From the NCBI GenBank assembly GCA_024639205.1, contig JAHEIV010000003.1:1-20321 (forward strand): a stretch of DNA of 20,321 bases. The letters run 5' to 3'. This DNA comes from Deltaproteobacteria bacterium. Its GTDB lineage: Bacteria; Desulfobacterota; Desulfobacteria; Desulfobacterales; SG8-13. Positions 1 through 8,606 of the stretch are shown piece by piece. Each line of letters starts with the position of its first letter. Position 1 is the first letter of the stretch. The notes below the pieces were generated by a model. That model was not told where the DNA came from, did no database searches, and worked only from the letters and a program-made list of their open reading frames with translations. The position numbers and the translations under genes are program-made.

Positions 1-108
1 GGCCGGTACGAATTCCAATATGCGATCCACCAGAAGAAAAGGGTAGCGATGGGGCATGAGCTCTAAAATACGCTGAATGTCGATGATTTCGGTTTTCTCC
101 TTTTTCAT
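1..108 (-). CDS. fabZ: 3-hydroxyacyl-ACP dehydratase FabZ, N-terminal fragment cut by the window edge
   Basis: Only the first 36 codons are inside the window; the rest lies beyond base 1. The fragment contains the FabZ hallmark MPHRYPFLLVDR (residues 19-29 region), which opens the hot-dog fold of this family. FabZ removes water from 3-hydroxyacyl-ACP in cytoplasmic type II fatty acid synthesis. The catalytic His and Glu lie later in the protein and cannot be checked here. The ATG at 108 is the only reasonable start and has an AGGAT-like sequence a few bases upstream. Its place downstream of skp and lpxD matches the common bamA-skp-lpxD-fabZ-lpxA order of Gram-negative bacteria, so lpxA and lpxB may follow outside the window (inference). 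A 243-bp gap separates it from lpxD, long for this otherwise tight operon. Confidence 0.9.
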   Translation of the reverse strand, partial: MKKEKTEIIDIQRILELMPHRYPFLLVDRILEFVPA

Positions 109-228
109 CACTCACAGATCCTGTAATCTCAAATGGTTTGTTGCGGCAACATCTCTTCACATCCAAGGGCTGATTTGCCTGAAAGGCCGGTAATTTGTTC
201 AAATCCATTGTCCGGGTCTTCTGAGATC

Positions 229-294
229 GCTGCATATTGGCAGCAGGGCAAAATGCAGCCGCCGATGCTCGACGGCGAGGGGGAAATTGTTCCC
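229..294. repeat. Three tandem short inverted repeats in the lpxD-fabZ spacer
   Basis: Three potential hairpins stand in a row. GCTGCAT (229-235) pairs with ATGCAGC (253-259). CGCCG (260-264) pairs with CGGCG (273-277). GGGAA (281-285) pairs with TTCCC (290-294). They lie in the 243-bp gap between lpxD and fabZ and would be transcribed with the operon. Just after lpxD the minus strand also has a weak CCGG-TGCAT-CCGG hairpin followed by TCTTTTT (about 310-333). The structures could slow or partly stop transcription, or affect mRNA processing, but each is short and may be chance. Confidence 0.4.
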
Positions 295-351
295 GCTGCA
301 CAGAATAAAAAGACCGGATGCACCGGATTTAACAACTCGCAGATCCACTAA

Positions 352-1380
352 TTAACTATCTTCTCCCAGAAGCTGTTGCAACTGTTTTTCCAATTGACGA
401 ACTTTTTTCTTGATTGCAGGCAACTCCGGAAACACCTGGTGAACGCGAAGCCAGATTCGGTGAGGCATGTGCGGGGCGCCCGACACCACATCGCCTGCCG
501 CTATCGGTTTGCCGACACCGGACATCGGACCGATAATTGCACCGTCACCGATAGCGATGTGATCGGCGATTGCCGCAGCGCCGGCGATTATAACATGTTT
601 GCCGATAGTGGTGCTGCCACCGATCAGCACCCCTGCAACGAGCACCGTGTCTTCACCCACGGTCACGTTTTGACCGACATGAACGAGGTTGTCGATCTTC
701 ACTCCTCGTTGGATCCACGTCTTTCCCAAAGTAGCCCGGTCGACTGCCGTGTTGGCCCCGATTTCCACATCGTCGTCGATCTGAACGGTTCCGACCTGGG
801 GAATTTTATGGTAGGAGCCGCCATCCGGGGCGAACCCAAACCCGTCACTGCCGATCACCACCCCGGGATGCAGGATAACGCGGCTGCCGATGCGACAGTT
901 CTCGCGGATCGTCACGTTGGGATAAATCTGCACATCATCACCGATGATCACCCCATCACCGATGGCCACTCCCGGATGACAAATGAAGCGGTCGCCGACG
1001 GTCACATCTTCGCCGATGAAAGCCAGTGGGGCAATCGTGGCATCGCGGCCACAGCTGAACTGGCGCCCGACCACCGCCCGGGAGCTGATCCCTTCAAACG
1101 GTGTCACGGCGGGGTGAAAAAGTTCGAGTACCTTGGCAAATCCCACCTTGGGGTTGCTCACCAACACCAGATTGCCAGCGAACTCCGGTGCATCGGTCGG
1201 CACGATAATAGCCCCGGCGCTGCTTTTATGTAATCTTTTCAGGTGTTTGGGAGCATCCGCGAAGGTAATTTGATCACTGGCAGCGCTTTCGAACGGGGCG
1301 ATACCCCGGATGATTTTCTCGCCGTTTCCCCTGAAACGGCCCCCGATTCGTTCTGCAATCAGCTTCAGCGGTATCTCCAT
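352..1380 (-). CDS. lpxD: UDP-3-O-(3-hydroxyacyl)glucosamine N-acyltransferase LpxD
   Basis: LpxD adds the second 3-hydroxyacyl chain, from acyl-ACP, to UDP-3-O-acyl-glucosamine in the third step of lipid A synthesis in the cytoplasm. The protein has the N-terminal uridine-binding domain (about residues 1-97), then many left-handed beta-helix hexapeptide repeats (about 100-300, for example IGEDVTVGD), the HPGVVIGSDGFGF segment at 171-183, and a C-terminal helix. The length of 342 residues matches the family (341 in E. coli). I chose the ATG at 1380 over the one at 1398 because GGAAGGA sits 6 bases before it, while the upstream ATG has no Shine-Dalgarno sequence. The oddity is that the IAHN motif carrying the catalytic His (His239 in E. 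coli) reads VGQN here, with Gln237. A His (234) lies three residues earlier. Confidence 0.93.
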   Translation of the reverse strand: MEIPLKLIAERIGGRFRGNGEKIIRGIAPFESAASDQITFADAPKHLKRLHKSSAGAIIVPTDAPEFAGNLVLVSNPKVGFAKVLELFHPAVTPFEGISSRAVVGRQFSCGRDATIAPLAFIGEDVTVGDRFICHPGVAIGDGVIIGDDVQIYPNVTIRENCRIGSRVILHPGVVIGSDGFGFAPDGGSYHKIPQVGTVQIDDDVEIGANTAVDRATLGKTWIQRGVKIDNLVHVGQNVTVGEDTVLVAGVLIGGSTTIGKHVIIAGAAAIADHIAIGDGAIIGPMSGVGKPIAAGDVVSGAPHMPHRIWLRVHQVFPELPAIKKKVRQLEKQLQQLLGEDS

Positions 1381-1424
1381 CAGGTGTTCCTTCCGCATTG
1401 GTCAATCCGGCTGACCGGCGGCGT

Positions 1425-1982
1425 TTACTTGGTTTTGGAAGCTTCGGTCTGCCCTTTTGCGAACTCGTCATTGTAGTTTTCAATCAGCTTGTCGGTGACG
1501 TCGATGGAACTCGGGTAGTAAACAGCATTTTCTTTGGTCAGGATCAGCAGGTAGCCGTCCTCCTTGCCGATTTGCTGTGCCAGCTTCACGATATCTGCCT
1601 GAATCCGGTTAAGAATTTGCTGCTGCATCTGGTTCATTTCCCGGCTGTATTTTTTTTGCAGGTCCTCAATTTCCACTTTCCGGATCTTCAACTCCCGACT
1701 CTTGTCATCGCGCTTCTCCTGGCTCATGACCATGGCTTCGCGCTTCAGCTGCTCTTCTAAAGCTTTAAACTCATCGGCCCTTTTCTTTAAGTCCATGGTT
1801 TTCTGATTACCCTCTGCTTTAATGCGCGCCTGGGCTGATTTACCGGCGCTGGAGATCTCCAGCACCCGCTGGGCGTCGAGAATACCAATTTTGGCCACGT
1901 CAGCGGCAAAACCGCCGCCGGGCAACAGTATCGTGGCAATGCACAGGGTCATTATCGTAACCAACGCTTTCCGAGTAAACAT
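1425..1982 (-). CDS. skp: Skp/OmpH-family periplasmic chaperone
   Basis: Skp/OmpH proteins form jellyfish-like trimers that hold unfolded outer-membrane proteins in the periplasm and hand them to BamA. The 185 residues start with a signal peptide (about 1-26: basic start, hydrophobic core, GFA cleavage region). The mature start has the family's VAKIGILDAQRVL strand. Residues about 45-130 are highly charged (Lys, Glu, Gln) and form the expected coiled-coil tentacles, and residues after about 140 return to the body strand, with YLLILTKENAVYY. A strong GAGGGGGT ribosome site lies 6 bases before the ATG. The gene sits between bamA (92-bp gap) and lpxD (44-bp gap to its chosen start), the usual place. 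The C-terminal tail (KGQTEASKTK) is polar and probably disordered. Confidence 0.92.
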   Translation of the reverse strand: MFTRKALVTIMTLCIATILLPGGGFAADVAKIGILDAQRVLEISSAGKSAQARIKAEGNQKTMDLKKRADEFKALEEQLKREAMVMSQEKRDDKSRELKIRKVEIEDLQKKYSREMNQMQQQILNRIQADIVKLAQQIGKEDGYLLILTKENAVYYPSSIDVTDKLIENYNDEFAKGQTEASKTK

Positions 1983-2074
1983 TTTTCTACCCCCTCATGG
2001 TTGTAACAGCATGGTTGCCGCCGGTTGCGGATCGGCGGCACTGATTATCATCGGTGATATCTGCACTGTTCGGG

Positions 2075-4744
2075 TTAAAATGCGGCCCCCAGGGCAAATT
2101 CCCAGTTGCCGGACTTCTCGCCCTCTCTTGGATCCAGTTTGTAGCCGTAAGCCAGCGCAATCGGTCCCATCGGAGAGTTCCAGCGAAATCCAAAACCGAT
2201 GCCCTCGCGCAATGTGTTGGAATCGATTTTCCGCTGGGCAGGAAAAGGGCTCTCGGAGTCGACAACCGCCCCGATATCAAAAAAGACGAAGCCGTCCAGC
2301 CCCACGTCTCTCACCAGCGGACGGATTAATTCGAGGGTGCCGATGGCATATCGGTCACCGCCCACCACGTTTCCATCTAGGTCGAGGGGTTGAATCTCGT
2401 CTTCTTCATACCCGCGAACTGAATTGAATCCGCTGAAATAAAACTTTTCGTAGTCCGGTAGCACAAATCCAGAGTTCTCCTTCACGATTCCGCCCTTGGC
2501 GCGGGCATAGAAGGTAAACTGCCACAGCAGGGGCAAAAAGTGAGCCAGCTGTCCATCGACTTTCGTAAATCCGATATCACCGCCCAATCCGGCATATTCC
2601 ACACTGAACCGGTGATCCGAACCTTCCGTTGCGGAAAATATTCGATCTCGCGTGTCATAGCGCAAAGACCCGACTACACTGTTGGTAAGGATGCGGTCGT
2701 TGCCGAAAATTGCCTCCAGTTTGGTGATCGAGTCTGGTGCTGCATCCGGATCGGTGACCTCCAGCTGGGCATTGTCATGGACTAACGAAATACTAAAGCG
2801 GGTGTCCCGGAAGACCGGATAACCAAGTGTGATCGATCCTCCTCTGCTCTCGCGCTTGTAAGCGTCGAACTCCGTCTCCCAGTTAAACAGTCTAAAACCG
2901 GCGGTCAGCGGTATATCGAAAAGCCACGGTTCGGTAAAACCTAACGTAAAACGGGTCGTTCTGGAACCCAGCTCGGCTTTCACATTGACGATCTGGCCCC
3001 GGCCGAACAGGTTTCGCTGGGCCACGGAACCCACCAGAAAAAGCTTTTCGATGTTACTGTATCCGCCGCCGAAACTGAACTGCCCGGTCGATTTTTCTTT
3101 CACATCGATTTTCAGAACCATCTTGTCGTCCGCACTTCCCCGAACGGTATTGACCTGCACATCTTCAAAGAAATCGAGGCGATAAAGGTTGCGGACGCTG
3201 CGCTTTAGTTTTGCACCGCTGTAAAGACCCTGCTCGTAAACTTCCAGCTGACGCCGGATAACCTTGTCACGTGTTTTGGTGTTTCCGGCGATGATGATTT
3301 CCTCAAAAAAGACCAGGCTTCCCTTGCGGATCTGATAAATAATGTCTACAACCAGCCGGTCTGAATCTTCATTGATGCGCGGGGTCACATCGACATTGGC
3401 GTACCCCTCGTCGGAATACAGGTCCCCCAACGCCAGCAGGTCGCTTCGCAAAACCGTGCGATTATAGTATTCCTGCTCCTTGATTGTGATTTTTTTGAAA
3501 AGAAGCTCCCGGGGGAAAATCAGGTCGCCCGCTATATCGACCTTCCCTACCCTGTAGCGCGGCCCTTCCTGTATTTTGAAAGTGATGTCGATCCACTTTT
3601 CCTTGAATTCCACCAGCGGTTCGCCGATTCGGGCTCGGATATAACCGTTATTGTGATAAAATGCTTCCAGCTTGGCGACATCCTGGTTCAACTCTTCGCT
3701 GTCGAATTCCCCGGAATCGGTGATAAACGAGAAAAAGCCTTTCTCCGAGGTCGATATCTGTTTTTTCAGCTGCTTGGTATCGAATCCCCGGTTGCCGACG
3801 AAGGTTATACTTTTGATCAGAATCTTGGCTCCTTCATTGACGGTGAATTTGAGGTCGGCCTGGTTGTTGGGCTGCTCGATAACCTCGTATTCCACCTGAG
3901 CGCTGTGATAGTTTTTTTCCTTGTATAGCTCCTCAATCCGCTTGAGGTTGTTCTGGATCTGATAGATATTCAAGATCGATCCGGTCTTTATGGTCAGGTT
4001 TTCCTCGATTTTTTCGTCGTCATATACCCGGTTTCCCTCGATTCGGATGCGTCGGATGGTGCGTTTTTCCTGCACCCGAAATGTAATTGTCCTGCCCTGT
4101 GGATCGTCGTCGGCTTCGATGCGCACATCGTCGAAGTAGCCCATGGCAAAAACCGCTTTGAGATCTTCCGACAGGCTTTTGACCGAATAGATATCTCCGG
4201 GTGCCGTTTTTATAAGTCTGCGGATGGCATCTGCCTCGATCCGCTGATTGCCGTCGATGCGTATCTCGGTAACCTTTTTACGCTCGAACAGCGCCAGAAC
4301 GATATCTTCGGCCAAAGACCTGACCGTGATCGGCAGGTTTTCCAAGCCCTGGCCTTGATTGGAGAAAAGGCGCGGGGGCCGTGTCTGGAAGATATCGAGC
4401 AACCGCACGTCCAGGCTGAATTGTTGCCCGATCAAGGTAATGCTTCCAGATAAAACGAATTCCGCTCCAGCCTGCATCCCGGCTTGACGAATCTGCTCCG
4501 GAGACCACCCGGTATTTTGAGGCGGCGAAGGAAAGTCTTGCGGAAAAGGCAGGATCGTTGCCCCTTCCGATTCGAGGTGTCTGCCGATGACTACCGGAAT
4601 TTCGGTTGCCAGGTATCCTACATCTTCAACAGCGTTGATTTCAAACGGCAGCACCAGCACGTTGATCGATTTCTGCGCGGCTCCGGCGCAAAAAGGCAGA
4701 AACCAGATCGTCACCAGGATGATCGGACTCAAACGCTTGGGCAT
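2075..4744 (-). CDS. bamA: Outer membrane protein assembly factor BamA with an extra N-terminal domain
   Basis: BamA is the core of the machine that folds beta-barrel proteins into the outer membrane. From the ATG at 4744 (889 residues) I see a signal peptide (about 1-23), then an extra region (25-153), five POTRA domains (about 157-226, 227-303, 307-393, 396-473, 476-551) and the 16-strand Omp85 barrel (about 554-889). The barrel has the loop-6 VRGY motif near residue 776 and ends in Phe, as the beta-signal requires. The extra region starts with VLVLPFE and contains GAEFVLSGSITLIGQQFSLDVRLLD, resembling TolB/CsgG-type periplasmic domains; E. coli BamA (810 residues) lacks it. A GTG at 4753 is an alternative start, but GAGAG sits 8 bases before the ATG. 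The gene begins 11 bases after lolD and is probably translated with it. Confidence 0.95.
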   Translation of the reverse strand: MPKRLSPIILVTIWFLPFCAGAAQKSINVLVLPFEINAVEDVGYLATEIPVVIGRHLESEGATILPFPQDFPSPPQNTGWSPEQIRQAGMQAGAEFVLSGSITLIGQQFSLDVRLLDIFQTRPPRLFSNQGQGLENLPITVRSLAEDIVLALFERKKVTEIRIDGNQRIEADAIRRLIKTAPGDIYSVKSLSEDLKAVFAMGYFDDVRIEADDDPQGRTITFRVQEKRTIRRIRIEGNRVYDDEKIEENLTIKTGSILNIYQIQNNLKRIEELYKEKNYHSAQVEYEVIEQPNNQADLKFTVNEGAKILIKSITFVGNRGFDTKQLKKQISTSEKGFFSFITDSGEFDSEELNQDVAKLEAFYHNNGYIRARIGEPLVEFKEKWIDITFKIQEGPRYRVGKVDIAGDLIFPRELLFKKITIKEQEYYNRTVLRSDLLALGDLYSDEGYANVDVTPRINEDSDRLVVDIIYQIRKGSLVFFEEIIIAGNTKTRDKVIRRQLEVYEQGLYSGAKLKRSVRNLYRLDFFEDVQVNTVRGSADDKMVLKIDVKEKSTGQFSFGGGYSNIEKLFLVGSVAQRNLFGRGQIVNVKAELGSRTTRFTLGFTEPWLFDIPLTAGFRLFNWETEFDAYKRESRGGSITLGYPVFRDTRFSISLVHDNAQLEVTDPDAAPDSITKLEAIFGNDRILTNSVVGSLRYDTRDRIFSATEGSDHRFSVEYAGLGGDIGFTKVDGQLAHFLPLLWQFTFYARAKGGIVKENSGFVLPDYEKFYFSGFNSVRGYEEDEIQPLDLDGNVVGGDRYAIGTLELIRPLVRDVGLDGFVFFDIGAVVDSESPFPAQRKIDSNTLREGIGFGFRWNSPMGPIALAYGYKLDPREGEKSGNWEFALGAAF

Positions 4745-4755
4745 AGAAGTCACTC

Positions 4756-5511
4756 TCAGCGCGCGCTGCCGCCGAACCGATCGGACCGATCCATATCCAC
4801 CAATCTGCCTTCGAAGATGGTCACCTGCCGGGACATCAAGGAAGCCAGATCGAGATTGTGGGTCACGACCACCATGGTCATGTGCAGTTCCCGGTTCAGT
4901 TCCATCAGCAGATCATGAATCTGTTCGCTGTTGCCGATGTCCAGATTTCCGGTCGGTTCATCTGCCAGAAGTATGTCAGGGCTGAGAATCAAAGCCCGCG
5001 CCAGGGCCACCCGCTGCTGTTCTCCGCCCGAAAGTTTGGTGACTCGGTGGCCGAGACGATCCTTGAGCCCGACACGCACCAGAATCTTTTCGCCGGCTTC
5101 CCTTGCACTGGCCTTTCGCATTCCGTTGATCAGCGCCGGCATCATCGTATTTTCCAGGGCCGTAAATTCGGACAGCAGGTGGTGAAATTGAAAAACAAAC
5201 CCGACGGACATATTGCGGAAGCGAGCCAGCTTGCGGTCGTTGTAGGCGAACACATCCTCACCCTGCACGAGCAGACTGCCCTTGTCGGGTCGGTCCAGGG
5301 TTCCCAAGATGTGCAACAAGGTAGATTTGCCGATACCGGATGCCCCCACAACCGCCAGGGTTTCTCCGGCTGCGATGTCAAAGTGGACGCCACTCAAGAT
5401 TTCGATGCGCGCACCGCTAATGTTGTAGCCTTTATGCAGGTCCCGGAGCGACATAAAACTGCCGGAGATGACCGGATGACCGTCTTGGGTCTGCGGGGTC
5501 ACATCAGCCAT
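4756..5511 (-). CDS. lolD: Lipoprotein-releasing ABC transporter ATPase LolD
   Basis: LolD powers release of outer-membrane lipoproteins from the inner membrane to the carrier LolA. All ABC ATPase motifs are present: Walker A GASGIGKST (56-64), Q-loop in VFQFHHLL (Gln108), signature LSGGEQQ (160-166), Walker B ILLADEP (180-186, Glu185) and the H-loop His218. At 251 residues it is about 20 longer than many LolD proteins because of a polar N-terminal lead (MADVTPQTQ...). Met20 is an alternative start but lacks a ribosome site, while the chosen ATG has GAGG upstream. The start overlaps the end of the permease gene by 8 bases (ATGGCTGA), which suggests translational coupling. MacB-type ATPases are close relatives, but the LolC partner and the bamA context favour LolD. 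Confidence 0.92.
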   Translation of the reverse strand: MADVTPQTQDGHPVISGSFMSLRDLHKGYNISGARIEILSGVHFDIAAGETLAVVGASGIGKSTLLHILGTLDRPDKGSLLVQGEDVFAYNDRKLARFRNMSVGFVFQFHHLLSEFTALENTMMPALINGMRKASAREAGEKILVRVGLKDRLGHRVTKLSGGEQQRVALARALILSPDILLADEPTGNLDIGNSEQIHDLLMELNRELHMTMVVVTHNLDLASLMSRQVTIFEGRLVDMDRSDRFGGSAR

Positions 5512-6742
5512 ACCGGATCGCCTCGACCGGGTCGAGTTTGGAGGCTTGACGTGCCGGGTACAGCGTGGCGAGAAAACAGATCACCAACGCTGCGGTGACA
5601 ATACCCAACACATCCGGCAGCTCCAGTTTTACCGGCAGTTTGGTAGTAAAATAGTAAATGTCGCCGGTTAGCTCGACAATACTGTACCGTTTGAGAACGG
5701 CGCATAGTAAAAATCCGCAGACAACACCCAAAGCGGTCCCTACCAGACCGATGACCATTCCCTTGAATACAAAGATCTTTCGGATTTGTTGATCCGTGGC
5801 GCCCATCGCTTTGAGAATGGCAATATCGCGGGTTTTTCCCATAACCATCATGATAAGGGTGCTGGCAATGTTAAAAGCCGCCACCAATATAATGAGCGTC
5901 AGGATGATAAACATGGCGGCTTTTTCCAGCTTGAGCGCCGTGAATAGGTTCTGGTTTTTTCGGATCCAATCCCAGGCCCAGTATGGAAATCCGAGGTCGG
6001 AAACAAACTGATCGGCAACATCCCTCGCCCGGTAGATATCTGAAACCCGCGCTTCCACACCGGATACTGCATCGCCCATCTGCATTAGGTTCTGGGCATC
6101 CTTTAAGTGAATATATGCAAAGGAGCCGTCAAAATCGTACATACCGGATTCAAAATAGCCGGTCACCAGAAATTGCTTCATTGCCGGCAGGTGCCCGATG
6201 GGCGAGAGCATGCCTCGGGGAGAAATTAGGTACACCGGTTCTCCCTTGACCACTCCCAGGCTGCGGGCCAATTCTCTTCCCAGCACGATTCCGGGAGCAA
6301 CCCGGTCGGTGGGGGTGGCGGAAATACCGGATGAGGGCTCGGACAAAGGAAGATTCTCCAACGTTTTGATTACGCTCCCGGCCGTTCGCGGGTCGATACC
6401 CCTGAGAACCGCCCCGGATACACCGCTGGCAGAACGCAACATCACCTGGTGATAGATTACCGGCGATGCGGCTTCGACACCGCTGACGGTTCGGGCGTAT
6501 TCGGTAATTCGCCGGTAGTCCTTCATCGGCTCACCATGGCGCATGATTACCACGTGAGCCTGCCCGCCGAGAATCCGGGATTTGAGATCGGATTCAAATC
6601 CCGACATGACCGCTATGATAACGATCAATGCCATGACTCCCACCATCACCCCTGCAGTTGAAAGGATGGTGATCAGGGATATGAAAGCCTGCTTTTGCCT
6701 GGCGCGCAGGTACCGTCCGCCGATGAAATATTCGAAATTCAT
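5504..6742 (-). CDS. lolC: LolC/LolE-family lipoprotein-releasing permease
   Basis: This is the membrane partner of LolD. From the ATG at 6742 the protein has 412 residues and starts with MNFEYFIGGRYL, the typical LolC/E N-terminus. One membrane helix (about 21-47) precedes a large periplasmic MacB-like domain (about 50-270), and three helices (about 275-300, 328-350, 377-396) form the FtsX domain, ending in SKLDPVEAIRYG. A reading frame extends upstream to a TTG at 6817, but those 25 residues match nothing expected in the family. The ATG has no clear Shine-Dalgarno sequence. Only one permease gene is present, so the complex may be a homodimer, as in LolDF systems, unless a second gene lies elsewhere. 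LolC, LolE and LolF cannot be told apart here. Confidence 0.9.
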   Translation of the reverse strand: MNFEYFIGGRYLRARQKQAFISLITILSTAGVMVGVMALIVIIAVMSGFESDLKSRILGGQAHVVIMRHGEPMKDYRRITEYARTVSGVEAASPVIYHQVMLRSASGVSGAVLRGIDPRTAGSVIKTLENLPLSEPSSGISATPTDRVAPGIVLGRELARSLGVVKGEPVYLISPRGMLSPIGHLPAMKQFLVTGYFESGMYDFDGSFAYIHLKDAQNLMQMGDAVSGVEARVSDIYRARDVADQFVSDLGFPYWAWDWIRKNQNLFTALKLEKAAMFIILTLIILVAAFNIASTLIMMVMGKTRDIAILKAMGATDQQIRKIFVFKGMVIGLVGTALGVVCGFLLCAVLKRYSIVELTGDIYYFTTKLPVKLELPDVLGIVTAALVICFLATLYPARQASKLDPVEAIRYG

Positions 6743-6940
6743 AATCGCAGAGGATTGCGGCTTGACCGAAGGGGAAATATGTTCAAGCTGATAGTTGAAC
6801 GGGTGCAATGTTAACAACGGTACCGAAAAAGCGTATGCAAAATAGCAATTAATGCCCCGGTACCATTTTCTATATCAGCTGGGTGTCAACCGTTTCGCCC
6901 AACTTACTGGTCAGCATGGTGCCGCAATAAGTTCCTTATC

Positions 6941-8431
6941 TCACCCCCTCTCAACGCGCTTCATGTGCGGAAACAGGATGACCTCTCGAATTGAAGCTGC
7001 ATTGGTCAGTAGCATGACCACCCGATCGATTCCGATTCCCTCACCGGCGGTAGGCGGCATTCCGTACTCCAGGGCTTCAATATACTCTTCATCCATCCAG
7101 TGAGCCTCTTCGTCCCCTTCTTGCCGTCTGGCCAGCTGCTGGAGAAATCGGTCTTTCTGATCGGCCGGATCATTCAACTCGGAAAACCCGTTGGCGATTT
7201 CACGACCGCCAATAAACAGTTCAAACCGGTCGGTCAGGTCCGGATCCTGGTCGCTGCGCCTCGAAAGCGGGGAAACCTCCACCGGATAACCCGTGATAAA
7301 AGTGGGTTGAATCAATCTGGGTTCCACCAGCGCGTCGAACAGTTTGGTGATGATCTTTCCGGTTTGTCCGGTTTTGGTGATCTTGACGTTTTTGCGCGCG
7401 GCAAATTCCAATAACGGCTTCCGCTGGCTCAACAATTGGGGCTCGAGGCCCCCGATCGACTCCAATGCCCCGGCCAGGGTCATCCGCTGCCACTTACCGG
7501 CCAGTTCGATGGTCTCGCCCTGGTATGGGATCGAAGTAGAGCCGAGAACCGTGCCGGCAACCTCGGCCAGGAGCTTTTCAGTCAGATCCATCAAGTCTTC
7601 GTAAGTGGCATAGGCCTGATAGAACTCCAGCATGGTAAATTCCGGGTTGTGCTGACTGGAAACGCCCTCGTTTCTGAAATTGCGATTGATTTCGAAAACC
7701 CTCTCGAACCCACCGACCACCAGCCGCTTCAGATAAAGCTCCGGTGCGATACGCAAATACAAATCCATACCCAGCGCATTGTGGAAGGTTTTAAACGGGG
7801 CTGCCTCTGCACCACCCGGAATGGGCTGCATCATGGGCGTTTCTACTTCCATATAGTCGTGTCTGAGAAAGAACTCACGAAAGGACTGGGTGATGCGGGA
7901 CCTCAACATAAAGATCTCCCGCACCTCGGCATTCATCATCAGGTCGATGTAACGCTGCCGATAACGTTTTTCCGGGTCGCGAAGTCCGTGGAATTTTTCC
8001 GGCAGGGGTCGAATCGCTTTGCTCAGCAGGGTCAGTGAATTGGCCAGTATCGTCCACTCACCGGTCCGGGTTTTAAACGCCGGTCCGACCATGCCGATGA
8101 AATCGCCGATGTCCAGCTGTTGGAAAAAGTTGTAATCGTCGCTTCCGATCCGGTCTTTGCGGATGTAAACCTGCAACTGGCCGGATCGATCCCGAAATCG
8201 AATAAAGGCAGTTTTTCCGAATCGATTGATGGCCATGACCCGGCCGGCAACCGTAAAGACCGGATCGGAATCGGTGATGCTTTGGCTGGAATCTTCCACC
8301 AGCCGACGAATTTCACCGACGGTATGCAGGGCCTTAAAGTGATTCGGATACAACTGGTAGCCTTGTTGCTGTAACTCGCTGGCCTTTTGTCGACGTTTCG
8401 CCAGTATATCGCTGGCACTGTCCTTCGTCAT
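6941..8431 (-). CDS. lysS: Lysyl-tRNA synthetase, class II
   Basis: The enzyme attaches lysine to tRNA-Lys in the cytoplasm. The 496 residues fit the class II bacterial LysRS length. An anticodon-binding OB fold covers about residues 58-135. The catalytic core follows, with motif 2 at 242-256 (FERVFEINRNFRNEG), the HNPEFTMLEFY stretch just after it, and motif 3 near the C-terminus (GEGIGIDR, 463-470) ending in ILFPHMK. No domain is missing. It is the first gene of the minus-strand envelope cluster, 198 bp before the lolC start, and may have its own promoter near 8578-8606. A lysS-lolC-lolD order is seen in several deltaproteobacteria as I recall it; this is family knowledge and was not checked here. 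Confidence 0.96.
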   Translation of the reverse strand: MTKDSASDILAKRRQKASELQQQGYQLYPNHFKALHTVGEIRRLVEDSSQSITDSDPVFTVAGRVMAINRFGKTAFIRFRDRSGQLQVYIRKDRIGSDDYNFFQQLDIGDFIGMVGPAFKTRTGEWTILANSLTLLSKAIRPLPEKFHGLRDPEKRYRQRYIDLMMNAEVREIFMLRSRITQSFREFFLRHDYMEVETPMMQPIPGGAEAAPFKTFHNALGMDLYLRIAPELYLKRLVVGGFERVFEINRNFRNEGVSSQHNPEFTMLEFYQAYATYEDLMDLTEKLLAEVAGTVLGSTSIPYQGETIELAGKWQRMTLAGALESIGGLEPQLLSQRKPLLEFAARKNVKITKTGQTGKIITKLFDALVEPRLIQPTFITGYPVEVSPLSRRSDQDPDLTDRFELFIGGREIANGFSELNDPADQKDRFLQQLARRQEGDEEAHWMDEEYIEALEYGMPPTAGEGIGIDRVVMLLTNAASIREVILFPHMKRVERG

Positions 8432-8577
8432 CGCTGACTTGGAACTCCCGTGTTATGCGGTGGGCGGTCGTCGGGCCGGAACTCACCACACCGCCGTTTT
8501 CATCGCTCTTCGAGGCCTGGAAAAGCCCATTTCTGATAAATCATTCGTGATCTTTTGCTGAGAAAGGTAAATTTGGA

Positions 8578-8606
8578 TAGATACTCGATTTGCCTTGTGG
8601 TGTCAA
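8578..8606 (-). promoter_or_regulatory. Possible sigma-70 promoter for lysS
   Basis: The minus strand has a perfect TTGACA (8606-8601), a 17-base spacer and TATCTA (8583-8578). The -10 box matches only 3 of 6 consensus bases and lacks the key final T, so this is weak overall. The -35 box overlaps the stop codon of the histidine kinase gene. It is in the right place to give lysS a start independent of pilC-pilS. Confidence 0.35.

Noticed and set aside
129..335. Minus-strand 68-residue frame between lpxD and fabZ
   Set aside because: It would start with TTG without a ribosome site, and the product has no recognisable feature. The spacer looks non-coding.
376..1233. Long plus-strand open frame (285 residues) opposite lpxD
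   Set aside because: It mirrors the hexapeptide codon pattern of lpxD on the other strand, is rich in His and Asp without any family look, and has no promoter or ribosome site.
6743..6817. 25-residue upstream extension of the lolC reading frame
   Set aside because: It begins with TTG and lacks family resemblance, whereas MNFEYFIGGRYL at 6742 is the normal LolC/E start.
6818..6864. Two GGTACC-centred palindromes forming a 7-bp inverted repeat between lolC and lysS
   Set aside because: Each half is itself a common 6-8 bp palindrome, the loop is over 30 bases, and no T run or promoter fits. Probably chance.
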